Part shown: one piece after another, positions 17,735-26,473 of the stretch
Layout: each line of letters opens with the position of its first letter
Position numbering within the stretch: the first letter of the stretch is position 1
Origin: Betaproteobacteria bacterium
GTDB taxonomy: Bacteria > Pseudomonadota > Gammaproteobacteria > Burkholderiales > Casimicrobiaceae
Direction: 5' to 3'
Length of the DNA: 64,000 nt
Assembly: GCA_013298145.1 (NCBI GenBank)
Contig: JAAFJO010000001.1
Location: forward strand, 62,001-126,000
Made by a program: the position numbers and the translations under genes
Notes under the pieces: generated by a model
Databases searched by the model: none
Seen by the model: the letters and a program-made list of their open reading frames with translations, nothing else
Told to the model about the DNA's origin: nothing

Positions 17735-17780
17735 TTTGCTCCACTGCGCGGAAAAGCGTCGATTGCTAAAGCATTTTTTG

Positions 17781-17874
17781 CCACAGATTTACGCAGATGA
17801 ACACAGATTTATTGCGGAGCGCACGAAAAAAATCTGTGTGAATCGACTAGCTAAATCTGCGTTAATCTGCGTCG
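17781..17874. repeat. Degenerate AATCTGC-type repeat element
   Basis: Left half CCACAGATTTACGCAGATGA and right half ending AATCTGCGTTAATCTGCGTC are inverted relatives of the ends of the element at 2920-3084. No ORF lies inside. It sits between two REP hairpins in the leader of rraA and produces a false in-frame upstream extension of rraA. Confidence 0.65.
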
Positions 17875-17879
17875 AAAAA

Positions 17880-17901
17880 GCGCGGTCAAGCCCGCGCCTA
17901 C
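17880..17901 (-). repeat. REP hairpin (GTAG type)
   Basis: On the minus strand it reads GTAGGCGCGGGCTTGACCGC then GC: a GTAG foot and a perfect GCGCGG/CCGCGC stem with loop GCTTGA. The same 22 bases occur as an inverted pair at 20047-20098. REP hairpins with a GTAG foot are the known substrates of RAYT (TnpA-REP) transposases; no such gene is in this window. Confidence 0.8.
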
Positions 17902-17927
17902 AAAAATTCTCGAAATACAATGGGGAG

Positions 17928-18419
17928 ATGAAACCCACCACAGACCTTTGCGACGCATTCGAGCCGAAACTGGCCGACGGCAGCCTTCGCGTTTTAGCGC
18001 CACTCTTCCTGCCGTTCGGTAAACGCGTGATGTTTTCTGGGCGCGTGAAAACGCTTAAAACGTTTGAAGATAATTCGCTCGTGAAGCAAGCGGTGGAATC
18101 GCCGGGCGAAGGTCGCGTGCTCGTCGTTGACGGCGGTGCGTCGCTTTGCTGCGCACTCCTCGGCGGCAACCTCGCCAAGGCAGCGGCGCAAAACGGCTGG
18201 TCTGGCGTGATCTTGAACGCGCCGGTGCGCGACGCTGACGAGATTGATAGCTTCGAGATCGGCGTGCGCGCGCTTGCGACCGTGCCCGTGCGATCACAAA
18301 AGCGCGGATTGGGCGAATATGACGTCGTGCTCAATTTCGCGGGCGCAACCATCAAGCCCGGCGATTGGTGTTACGTGGATCGCGACGGCATTCTGATTTC
18401 GGACGAGTCGCTCGCATGA
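17928..18419 (+). CDS. rraA: RraA family regulator of ribonuclease E activity
   Basis: 163 residues aligning along the whole length with Rra[14 protein letters not shown] at the start, [31 protein letters not shown] and [17 protein letters not shown]. RraA binds the C-terminal part of RNase E and lowers mRNA decay; some relatives are aldolases of the HMG/CHA type, which cannot be fully excluded. The ATG with GGGGAG upstream was chosen; the longer frame comes from repeats. Its stop overlaps the next gene's start (ATGA). Confidence 0.88.
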   Translation: MKPTTDLCDAFEPKLADGSLRVLAPLFLPFGKRVMFSGRVKTLKTFEDNSLVKQAVESPGEGRVLVVDGGASLCCALLGGNLAKAAAQNGWSGVILNAPVRDADEIDSFEIGVRALATVPVRSQKRGLGEYDVVLNFAGATIKPGDWCYVDRDGILISDESLA

Positions 18420-19324
18420 TCCCAAAGCCGCCACGCAAGTTCCATGTCGATGTTCCGACCGCTGCGACAGGCGCGGACGGCAGCGGCAGCACGCGCCGTA
18501 TGGCGGTGCACGACTGGGGCGAGATTACCAATCCGAATGTGCTCGTGTGTGTGCATGGGCTTTCTCGCAATGGTCGTGATTTCGATGTGATCGCGGACGC
18601 GCTGTCTGACCGCTATCGCGTCCTGTGCCCGGATGTGATCGGGCGGGGCGAGAGCGATTGGTACGCGACGGCGGGCGAGTATGCGATTCCGAATTACGTC
18701 GCAGCGATGCTGAAGATGCTCGCGGATCTCGGGATTCAACAGTACGATTGGATCGGCACATCGATGGGCGGACTGATCGGAATGGCATTGGCGGGCTCGC
18801 CAAGCCTGGCGAACGCTTCGATGCCGAGTTCGGGCATGCGCAAATTCGTCATCAACGATGTCGGCCCGGAAATCGAACGCGCCGCGCTGGAGCGGATCGC
18901 GATGTACGTCAGCGCACGTGCGCCGACATTCCCCGATTACCTATCGCTTTTCAACGCAGCGCAGATTGCGATTGCGCCATTCGGTCCGCTTACCGATGAG
19001 CAGAAGCATCACATCATTGCAACTTCGTGTCACAAGCGCGAAGACGGGCAGTGGGAATTCAAAACCGATCCGAAGATTGGCGAAGCGTTTGTTGCCGGGC
19101 TCAAACTCCAGCCGGTCGATCTATGGCCCATATGGGATAGCGTTTCGATTCCTACCCTTGTTTTGCGTGGGGTTCATTCCGATTTATTATCACAATCAAC
19201 GCTTAACAAAATGATTCGCTCGCCCTTGAATAAACGTGCTTTAACGGTTGAAGATACCGGCCATGCGCCGATGCTCATGGACGCGCCAACCATCGCCGAA
19301 ATTCGTGCGTTTTTGCTTTCGTAG
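18416..19324 (+). CDS. Alpha/beta hydrolase
   Basis: 302 residues. Oxyanion and strand motifs [20 protein letters not shown], the nucleophile elbow GTSMGG (within [13 protein letters not shown]) and a late ENDING DTGHAP with the catalytic histidine identify the fold. The start at ATGA overlaps the rraA stop, so the two are co-translated. The substrate cannot be told from sequence; an esterase or dienelactone-type hydrolase is plausible. No signal peptide is seen. Confidence 0.88.
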   Translation: MIPKPPRKFHVDVPTAATGADGSGSTRRMAVHDWGEITNPNVLVCVHGLSRNGRDFDVIADALSDRYRVLCPDVIGRGESDWYATAGEYAIPNYVAAMLKMLADLGIQQYDWIGTSMGGLIGMALAGSPSLANASMPSSGMRKFVINDVGPEIERAALERIAMYVSARAPTFPDYLSLFNAAQIAIAPFGPLTDEQKHHIIATSCHKREDGQWEFKTDPKIGEAFVAGLKLQPVDLWPIWDSVSIPTLVLRGVHSDLLSQSTLNKMIRSPLNKRALTVEDTGHAPMLMDAPTIAEIRAFLLS

Positions 19325-19367
19325 TGCGCTCACTTGCGATCAACCGTGAATCAATAAGCAATCCCAC

Positions 19368-20021
19368 ATGAGCACCATCGCACTCTCCCCCGATCAGTTC
19401 ACCAAAGACGAGCTTTATTTTTTACTGCGCGATTCGATCATTCCGCGACCGATCGCGTGGGTGTCTTCGATTGACGCGAACGGGATCACGAATCTTGCGC
19501 CGTTCTCGTTCTTCAACGTGTGCTCCGCGAACCCGCCGATTCTGGGCTTTTGTTGTGGCGCGAAAGATGAAGACGCTGCGACCGGTGCGTTTAGCGTGAA
19601 AGACACACTTTCAAACGTAAAGGCGACCAAGCAATTCGTGGTCAATATCGTGCCTGAAAATCTGGCGGAAGAAATGGTTCGCACCAGCGATCCGCTGCCG
19701 CCGCACGAGAGCGAATTCGAGCATGCGGACCTTGTATCCGCAGCGTCGACGAAAGTGCGTCCGCCGCGCGTGGTCGGCTCGCCGGTCGCTTATGAGTGCG
19801 AGCTTTTCAGCGTCACGCCGCTCGGCGCAAATGCGTGGGTGATGGGGCGCGTGATTCATGTGCATATTGATGAGCGCATTTACATCGGCGAAAAGCGCGG
19901 GCTCAATCATCGCGTGGACACGCTCAAACACACTGAGCTTCGCCCGTACGCACGCCTCGGTGGTGCGTACTACGCGCGGTTACGCGAAATTGAAACGATG
20001 GCGCGGAGGGATGGTGGGTAG
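19368..20021 (+). CDS. Flavin reductase-like FMN-binding protein
   Basis: 217 residues of the flavin reductase-like split-barrel family: LRDSIIPRPIAWVSSIDANG, NLAPFSFFNVCSANPPILGF and KQFVVNIVPENLAEEMVRTS are family blocks. It likely binds FMN in the cytoplasm; the substrate is unknown. It follows the hydrolase by 43 nt and may share its transcript. A REP pair begins 26 nt after its stop. Confidence 0.88.
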   Translation: MSTIALSPDQFTKDELYFLLRDSIIPRPIAWVSSIDANGITNLAPFSFFNVCSANPPILGFCCGAKDEDAATGAFSVKDTLSNVKATKQFVVNIVPENLAEEMVRTSDPLPPHESEFEHADLVSAASTKVRPPRVVGSPVAYECELFSVTPLGANAWVMGRVIHVHIDERIYIGEKRGLNHRVDTLKHTELRPYARLGGAYYARLREIETMARRDGG

Positions 20022-20046
20022 GGAGGACTCAACACGCGGAGGTCAA

Positions 20047-20098
20047 GCGCGGTCAAGCCCGCGCCTACTGAGGTATGTAGGCGCGGGCTTGACCGCGC
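20047..20098. repeat. Inverted pair of REP hairpins (BIME-like)
   Basis: Two perfect 22-base REP copies, minus orientation at 20047-20068 and plus orientation at 20077-20098, are separated by 8 nt (TGAGGTAT). Each has a GTAG foot and a GCGCGG/CCGCGC stem. The pair lies between the flavin reductase gene and the TPR gene and is part of a misleading long open frame. Confidence 0.85.
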
Positions 20099-20136
20099 TT
20101 TCTCTCATGCTTTCGCCCGCCCTTGGAGGATGCACG

Positions 20137-21036
20137 ATGTTCAACTCAACGACTTCGACGCCACGCGACGTTGGCGCACTGATCCGATCGCTCTGGGATT
20201 TCAATGACAGAGCGGCCTCCGAAACTCGATTCCGCGACGCGCTAAAAACTCTGGGTGCTGACGACGCGCTCGAAGTCGAAACCCAGATTGCGCGTACGTT
20301 CAGTTTGCGACGCAATTTCGCAACGGCTCACCAATTGCTCGACGATATCGAAAGGCGAATGACGCCTTCGTCGCGACCCGCGCTGCGCGTGCGCTATCTG
20401 CTTGAGCGCGGTCGTACGTTTAACTCCGCGAAGCAATTTGACACAGCGAAGCCGCTCTTTCAGCAGGCCTACGACATCGCGAAGGAAGAGCCTGCGCTGA
20501 TCGGTCTCGCGATTGACGCTGCGCACATGTTTGGTTTTTCGAGAGATAAAGACGAAGCACTCCGTTGGACTGAACTTGGGATGAAACTCGCACTCGGCAG
20601 CGAGCAACCCGATGCCATCGGGTGGCGACCAGGGCTCGCCAATAATTTGGGTTCCACAGAGCGCGAACGGGGCAATTTGGATGCGTCGATGAAGCACTTT
20701 CAAGTCGCTCTGAAAGAACACCTCGCGCGGAGCAAGCCGTTACAAATTCGGATCGCGTATTGGCAGGTGGCCAACGTGCACCGCTTGCAGGGCAAGATTG
20801 ACGACGCGATGGCTATTCAGCTCCGCTTGGAAAAAGAGTCTGACGACGCGAAATCGCCCGATCTCTACATCTATAGCGAACTGGCCGAGCTATTTGCGGC
20901 GCAGGGTGCAAAACGCAACGCAGAGAACGCGAAACGCTACGCGGGGCTCGCGCTCGCCATCGCAGAGAAAGATGCGTGGATGGTTGAGAACGAAGCAGCG
21001 CTCATTGCTCGCATGAAAGCACTGCAACGCAATTGA
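20137..21036 (+). CDS. TPR-repeat protein of unknown function
   Basis: 299 residues, largely helical, with repeated TPR-like pairs (for example NFATAHQLLDDIERR, QFDTAKPLFQQAYDIAKEEP, GNLDASMKHFQVALKEHLAR, GKIDDAMAIQLRLEKE). Start chosen by a strong GGAGGA site 6 nt upstream of the ATG; the open frame continues upstream through REP sequences. A longer start would give a lipoprotein-like leader ending in GGC, read partly out of the REP pair; I consider it unlikely. It is probably a cytoplasmic scaffold; no partner is apparent. Confidence 0.7.
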   Translation: MFNSTTSTPRDVGALIRSLWDFNDRAASETRFRDALKTLGADDALEVETQIARTFSLRRNFATAHQLLDDIERRMTPSSRPALRVRYLLERGRTFNSAKQFDTAKPLFQQAYDIAKEEPALIGLAIDAAHMFGFSRDKDEALRWTELGMKLALGSEQPDAIGWRPGLANNLGSTERERGNLDASMKHFQVALKEHLARSKPLQIRIAYWQVANVHRLQGKIDDAMAIQLRLEKESDDAKSPDLYIYSELAELFAAQGAKRNAENAKRYAGLALAIAEKDAWMVENEAALIARMKALQRN

Positions 21037-21238
21037 GCAACTTTAGCTGCGCGTGCCTTATTTTAGTGGCGCGAAAAGCTTTATTCCGCGCATTTTGTTT
21101 TTTGCATTTTTCTTGCCTTTGTCCCAATTTAATAGCTAGGTCCGACTTTTAGTTGTAAGCCGAAGATTGCGGACTTCCCACTGCGACGCACGCGACGCGT
21201 TTGGCACAATCGAGGATTAATCGCATCTGAACGCCTGC

Positions 21239-22924
21239 ATGTTTCCTTACGACCGATTTGTTAAGTACGAAGAACTCACTGCGCTGCTGCGCGACGCGGT
21301 GGCGAAGTTCCCGAGGCTCGCAAAACTTGCGCCGATTGGCGAGAGCTACGAAGGGCGTCCGGTGTGGTGCGTCACGCTCACCAATTTCGATACCGGCAAC
21401 GACACCGATAAGCCCGCGTTCTACGTCGACGCGAACATCCACGCGACCGAGCTTTCCGGCTCAGTAGCCGCGCTCAAGCTGATCGACGTGCTGTTAAACG
21501 GCTATGGCAAGCGTGATGACATCACGCGTTTGCTCGACACGCGCACGGTGTACGTGCTCCCGCGCGTGAACCCGGACGGCGCAGAGTGGGCGATGGCCGA
21601 TAAGCCGAAGTACATTCGTTCGTCCACGCGGCCTTATCCGTACAACGAAGACGCGATTGAGGGACTCGAAGTCGAAGACATCGATGGCGACGGGCGCATT
21701 TTGATGATGCGGATTAAAGACGCGAATGGTCCTTGGAAGAAGCATCCATCTGAGCCGCGCCTAATGGTGCGTCGAGATCCGGTGGAAAGTGGCGGCGAGT
21801 ATTACCGGATTGTTTCCGAAGGCCGCGTGAAAAACTTCGACGGATTCAATTTGCCCGTCGCGCGGGTGAAGCAAGGGCTCGATCTCAACCGTAATTTCCC
21901 TGAGGAATGGCGGCCCGAATCGAAACAATTGGGCGCGGGCGATTTCCCCACCAGCGAACCCGAAGTCCGCAACTGCGTTGAGTTCATCAACAAGCATCGA
22001 AACATTTGCGGCGGAACGTTCTTCCACACGTGGAGCGGCGTGCTCTTGCGACCGTTTGGCACGAAGGCCGACGATGAGATGCCGCCGGAAGACCTTTGGG
22101 TTTTCAACACCGTCGGCAAGAAGGGCGAGGAGCTCACGGGCTACCCGGCGATCAGCGTCTTCCACGAATTCAAATATCACCCGAAAGAAGTGATCACGGG
22201 CACGCAGGATTGGCTCTACACCGAGCTCGGCTCCTACGCATGGGTCGTTGAGATTTGGTGCCCCATGCGCGAAGCTGGCATCACGGGCTACAAATACATC
22301 GACTGGTTCCGCGATCATCCGGTTGAAGATGATTTGAAACTGCTCAAGTGGACCGACGAAACGCACAAAGGCAAAGGCTACGTCGATTGGTATGAATATG
22401 ATCATCCCGATCTCGGCAAAGTGGAGCTCGGTGGCTGGAATCGCTTCCATACGTTTAGCAATCCGCCGCCGCATCTGCTCGAAAAAGAGGCAAGCAAGTT
22501 TCACGACTGGATCATCTTCCAAGCCTTAATGTCACCGAAGCTTGAGCATCACTCCACTCAGGTCACGTCACTCGGCAACGAGTTGTGGAAGATTGAGTTT
22601 GGCGTTGAAAACACCGGCTATTTGCCCACCTATGTGAGCAAAACAACGCTTGAGAAAAAGTACACGCGCGGCGTGATCGCTGAGATTGAGTTGCCCGAAG
22701 GCGCAACACTCGTCGAAGGCAAGCAGCGCATCGAAGGCCCACAACTCGAAGGGCGCAACAATGTCCATACGCTTGTGAGCTTTTTCCCCGGCGCGAATGC
22801 CACGCAGGATCGGTGTCGGTTTACTTGGATTGTGCGTTGCGATTCGAGCGTGACGTCGATTCAATTAACTGCGTCGCAAGATCGTGCAGGGCGTGTTTCG
22901 TATCGCGCGCAACTGCATGCGTGA
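21239..22924 (+). CDS. M14 family zinc carboxypeptidase
   Basis: 561 residues. Zinc ligands H-x-x-E are in NIHATELSG near residue 71, with the substrate-binding arginine in LDLNRNFPEEW and the catalytic glutamate likely in SYAWVVEIW. The catalytic region spans about 5-370; the last 120 residues are a beta-type extension. No signal peptide is visible, so it acts inside the cell or is exported by an unknown route. It has no obvious operon partner; a 200-nt gap lies upstream. Confidence 0.85.
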   Translation: MFPYDRFVKYEELTALLRDAVAKFPRLAKLAPIGESYEGRPVWCVTLTNFDTGNDTDKPAFYVDANIHATELSGSVAALKLIDVLLNGYGKRDDITRLLDTRTVYVLPRVNPDGAEWAMADKPKYIRSSTRPYPYNEDAIEGLEVEDIDGDGRILMMRIKDANGPWKKHPSEPRLMVRRDPVESGGEYYRIVSEGRVKNFDGFNLPVARVKQGLDLNRNFPEEWRPESKQLGAGDFPTSEPEVRNCVEFINKHRNICGGTFFHTWSGVLLRPFGTKADDEMPPEDLWVFNTVGKKGEELTGYPAISVFHEFKYHPKEVITGTQDWLYTELGSYAWVVEIWCPMREAGITGYKYIDWFRDHPVEDDLKLLKWTDETHKGKGYVDWYEYDHPDLGKVELGGWNRFHTFSNPPPHLLEKEASKFHDWIIFQALMSPKLEHHSTQVTSLGNELWKIEFGVENTGYLPTYVSKTTLEKKYTRGVIAEIELPEGATLVEGKQRIEGPQLEGRNNVHTLVSFFPGANATQDRCRFTWIVRCDSSVTSIQLTASQDRAGRVSYRAQLHA

Positions 22925-23027
22925 GCTGACTGATTCACGCTGTTTACACAAGCGGGTTCGAGTGCACCGCTCGGCGCGCTCGTAATGTGCTTGCAGCCTA
23001 GCGCGCGGCAGCCTGTAAGCGCAACGC

Positions 23028-24923
23028 GTGTCGAACGCTTCGCCTCACCCCATGCGATTGGCTGAGGGGAGCGCTCACGCCGCTTTGGCGTTGCGTCGGC
23101 GAAAAAGGTTTCTCTTCGCCTTCGCGCTGCTACTTTTTCTTGCTTGGGGATGGATGCTACTCAGCACCCTCGGAACCACGCTGCATTCGGTAGACAACGT
23201 TCGTGATTTCAGAGTTGCTCTGGGAATCGCCACTGGCGAAGCGTTCCCCACCGTCAGCCAGCCGTTCGCGGCGAGCAGGCAGCTACCGCCGTTGTTTTTC
23301 TACACCATTGCCCTGCCGCTCGTCCTGTGGCCGGCGGAGTTCGCAGTGTTCGCCTTTACGGCAGTTGCGGTGCTGCTTTCGGTGGGCTTTCTCGCCGTAG
23401 CCCTACACCGCCGCTTCGGCGCACTGGCGACGATCACATACCTTGCGCTCGCGCTGCCCCCACACGGCGCTGTCGTGTTTCAAGGCGTGAGCAACCCAGC
23501 GCTCGCCTTCGTTTGTGTCAATGTATTACTCGCCAGCTACTTGTGGTCGCAAAGTGCGCGCACGGCGCTATTGATGGGCGTTGCAATGGCCGCTTGGGCC
23601 GCGCCGCAAATGCACCCGTCGGCGTTTTTTATCGCGGCCTTCGTCTTTGTTGCGAGCCTGATCGCCCGTGGCCGGGCATGGCTACGCCCTGCGTCTGCGA
23701 TCCTCCTCTCACTGTTGGCTCTGGCCACCCTACTTTGGGTTCTGCGCTATGGCCTCGTCGCTCCCGAGGCGCAAGGTCTTAGCCCGGCGGGCAACAGCTT
23801 CCCGATGGGAGCAGCCGCACTCCGCGTGCTGAGCGTTGAGCACTGGGGTGCGCTGTGGTCAACGCCTTGGATGCACCTACAGGCAATTGCAGGGCTACCG
23901 CAATGGATAGCCACCGTCGCGAAGATTGCATCGTGGGTCGTAGTTTCTTTAGCGATCTTCGGAACATGGCAACTTGTTCGGCATGGCGATCGTGCGTTGC
24001 GCGCGCTGGCCATCGCACTCGTCGCGAATTTGATTTGCGTGACTGCCAGCCTTGACGCATGGGGATTTTGGTATCTTGACGCCTCGTGGCCAGCGCTTGC
24101 GTTGTGCGCCGCGATTGGTTCAGCGCGCGCATTTCGCGCCATCTGGGCACAACGCCTTCTCTGGCCGCTGACAGTTGTCGCCTTGGCATTACCCTGTGCG
24201 CTCTTTTTAGTCACGAAGTCACGTGGCGAATATGCAATTGCGGCACATGGCCTATTCCTTCCCACGCCGCCGCGGGAAGAGACGCTTCCTGTTCCCACTG
24301 CGCGCACGCTCATCGGCCTGCGAGCCATCGTTGGCGAGCGCGCTGGATGCGACCCGGCCCGCGTCGTGGGCATTGATGAGGCCTTCCTCCGCGACATGAC
24401 GCTACGAACGCTTTTCTTGGACGGCTGTCACGCGCGTCCCGCCGCACTCGCGCCAAGCACTACAGATGGAGAGCGAATCCTAATTCGTCGAATTGAGAGC
24501 ACGTTACCGATACCGGCCGAAGCAAAGGCTCTGATCGCCACAGTTGGCCCGTATCGCGTTTACTCGCTCCGTCGTGAAGCGGTGTCAGTTCACGGACGTG
24601 AGTCAGGCGCGCTCTGGGGGAGCGCGCAGGGGGCTCGGTACGGCTTCTTCGCGGTTCTCGGCTTGCCTAAGGCGGCGATAATCGAAAGCCGAGCGAATGC
24701 GGGCACTTCGCTTTACGTCGGATTTCGGTGTAGCGCACTCAATACTCAAACACTGCTTGCGCAAATCGATTCCGCGTCGAAGGTCGAGGTGATGGGGGAA
24801 CGATCGCTTCCACCGTTTACTTACACAGAGCTTCGTCTTACGAATGCAACGGATCAAACCGACGTGCTTCGATTGACGGCGCGAAGTGATCTGCCTTGTG
24901 ACGCATCAGCCTGGGTGATGTAG
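23028..24923 (+). CDS. Multi-spanning membrane protein, GT-C glycosyltransferase-like
   Basis: 631 residues with about ten to twelve hydrophobic segments between 27 and 400 and a soluble C-terminal part (about 400-631). The first extracytoplasmic loop contains HSVDNVRDFRVALGIATGEA, reminiscent of the acidic first-loop motif of ArnT/Pmt-type glycosyltransferases that use polyprenyl-linked sugars. GTG start; an ATG at 23052 is an alternative. It is followed directly by another protein of the same kind. Function is inferred only from topology and the first-loop motif. Confidence 0.55.
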   Translation: MSNASPHPMRLAEGSAHAALALRRRKRFLFAFALLLFLAWGWMLLSTLGTTLHSVDNVRDFRVALGIATGEAFPTVSQPFAASRQLPPLFFYTIALPLVLWPAEFAVFAFTAVAVLLSVGFLAVALHRRFGALATITYLALALPPHGAVVFQGVSNPALAFVCVNVLLASYLWSQSARTALLMGVAMAAWAAPQMHPSAFFIAAFVFVASLIARGRAWLRPASAILLSLLALATLLWVLRYGLVAPEAQGLSPAGNSFPMGAAALRVLSVEHWGALWSTPWMHLQAIAGLPQWIATVAKIASWVVVSLAIFGTWQLVRHGDRALRALAIALVANLICVTASLDAWGFWYLDASWPALALCAAIGSARAFRAIWAQRLLWPLTVVALALPCALFLVTKSRGEYAIAAHGLFLPTPPREETLPVPTARTLIGLRAIVGERAGCDPARVVGIDEAFLRDMTLRTLFLDGCHARPAALAPSTTDGERILIRRIESTLPIPAEAKALIATVGPYRVYSLRREAVSVHGRESGALWGSAQGARYGFFAVLGLPKAAIIESRANAGTSLYVGFRCSALNTQTLLAQIDSASKVEVMGERSLPPFTYTELRLTNATDQTDVLRLTARSDLPCDASAWVM

Positions 24924-24995
24924 CGATGGATTTCTCTGCGGGATGTCGTGTGTCGTACGTATGCATTCATAGCCAGAGCGTCGAATAGGCATTCC

Positions 24996-26384
24996 ATGCA
25001 AACCGGCATCCGCATTTCTTCACCCAGGGCTTTACTTGTCGCGATTGGCGGCCTGTGGTGCGCGCTGGTGATGACTCTCTCGTTTCCAGGCTACGCAAGC
25101 TTTGACACGGCCTACCAATGGTGGATGGCGCGCTCGGGCGAAGTCAGCTCGCTCTGGCCGCCAACCTACATCTACCTCATTAAAGGCCTAGAGCTCCTAT
25201 CGCCGGGGCATGGGCCAACACTTTTGTTCTTCCTCAATGTGGCACTGTTCGCTGTTGGCGCAGCGATTGTCGCTGCGCAAACGCGGTCTGCGCTGGGCGT
25301 AATCGGGTTGGCGGTGCTCTTGTTCTCGCCCGCGACTTGGGTGCTGATGCCGCAGATTTGGTCAGACGTTGCGGTGGGTGTTGTCTTGCTGCTTGGCGCG
25401 GCGCTCGTCTACACGTGCCCACCAATACGCTCACCCCTTCGAACAGCGCTACTGGTCGCAAGCTTCGCGCTTTTTGCGCTCGCAGTCGGCATCCGACACA
25501 ACGCAATTGCTGCAGTCTTTCCGTTGCTATGTTGGTGGTGCAGTACGTTTATCGGAAGATCAGCGTGGGCGCCAAAAGTGCTCTTCTTGGGGGGAGCAAT
25601 CAGTCTCGCACTCTTCGCGAGCGCATCGCTGCTCAATCAATCGCTCACACGCGTGAAAGCGGACACTTGGGCCATTACCGCGTTGTGGGATCTACAAGCA
25701 ATTTCGATTTCACGACGGCAATTGCTATGGCCTCAAGAATTTGCGCCGACAGCCACGCTAGAAAGTATGAAATCAACGTTTGATCCAATCAACGCGGTGT
25801 CCACATACTCATTGGGCAACGACATCGTTGTTAATAGTACGTTAGGACTGACCGCAGATCAGCGAGACGTTCTGTTTTCAGCGTGGTCACACGCGATAGT
25901 TGCCTATCCGATCGATTACGCAAAACACCGAACGCGGGTGATGGTTGCCATGTTCGGCAACAAAGCGAATCCCGCCCTTGGGATGAGCTTTGGCACCGCG
26001 CAAACCCCATTTAAAGACAATCCCGAACGAAAAAACGGCCCTTATAGCGCGCTGTGGAACCGCTCCGCAGAATGGCTCCGGGAACATGGCCTGATCCACG
26101 GAGGCTACTGGACTGGACTTGCAGGGCTCTTAATCGCCGGATGTCTCGCAGCTTCACGGATTTCTGGTCGTTCGACGTCGACGAACGCGTCTCAGGCGGT
26201 ATTCGCCCTAGTGGGCTCGGCAGCGCTCTACCTCGCTAGTTTGTGGGTTGCCGCTCCGACGAGCGATCTGCGCTATGCCTTTTGGCCATTGGTCGCTATG
26301 TGGGCTGGGGCGATGTGCGCGTTGCGCGCGGTGACGTCGCGAGGCGAAGAGATCGGTATCGCGAAATCGCCGCCGCGCAGGTGA
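24996..26384 (+). CDS. Multi-spanning membrane protein, GT-C glycosyltransferase-like
   Basis: 462 residues with about ten hydrophobic segments. The first loop reads FPGYASFDTAYQWWMARSGE, with an acidic residue where GT-C enzymes keep their catalytic Asp; the next loop has LWPPTYIYLIKGLE. Resembles oligosaccharide or lipid-linked sugar transferases without a named family that I can assign. ATG at 24996 chosen because it puts a short basic leader before the first membrane helix. It follows the gene at 23028 by 72 nt on the same strand, suggesting one operon. Confidence 0.55.
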   Translation: MQTGIRISSPRALLVAIGGLWCALVMTLSFPGYASFDTAYQWWMARSGEVSSLWPPTYIYLIKGLELLSPGHGPTLLFFLNVALFAVGAAIVAAQTRSALGVIGLAVLLFSPATWVLMPQIWSDVAVGVVLLLGAALVYTCPPIRSPLRTALLVASFALFALAVGIRHNAIAAVFPLLCWWCSTFIGRSAWAPKVLFLGGAISLALFASASLLNQSLTRVKADTWAITALWDLQAISISRRQLLWPQEFAPTATLESMKSTFDPINAVSTYSLGNDIVVNSTLGLTADQRDVLFSAWSHAIVAYPIDYAKHRTRVMVAMFGNKANPALGMSFGTAQTPFKDNPERKNGPYSALWNRSAEWLREHGLIHGGYWTGLAGLLIAGCLAASRISGRSTSTNASQAVFALVGSAALYLASLWVAAPTSDLRYAFWPLVAMWAGAMCALRAVTSRGEEIGIAKSPPRR

Positions 26385-26473
26385 TGCGCTTATCTGGCGG
26401 AGCGATCAATCGGCGAAAAACGCACGGGCCGCGCTGCGTTCGGCAGTGGCGCTCACGTCGGTAACGTCTCCGC

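Noticed and set aside
19858..20136. N-terminal extension of the TPR protein with a lipobox-like GGC
   Set aside because: It overlaps the flavin reductase gene and is read through the REP pair; a strong Shine-Dalgarno site marks the later ATG.
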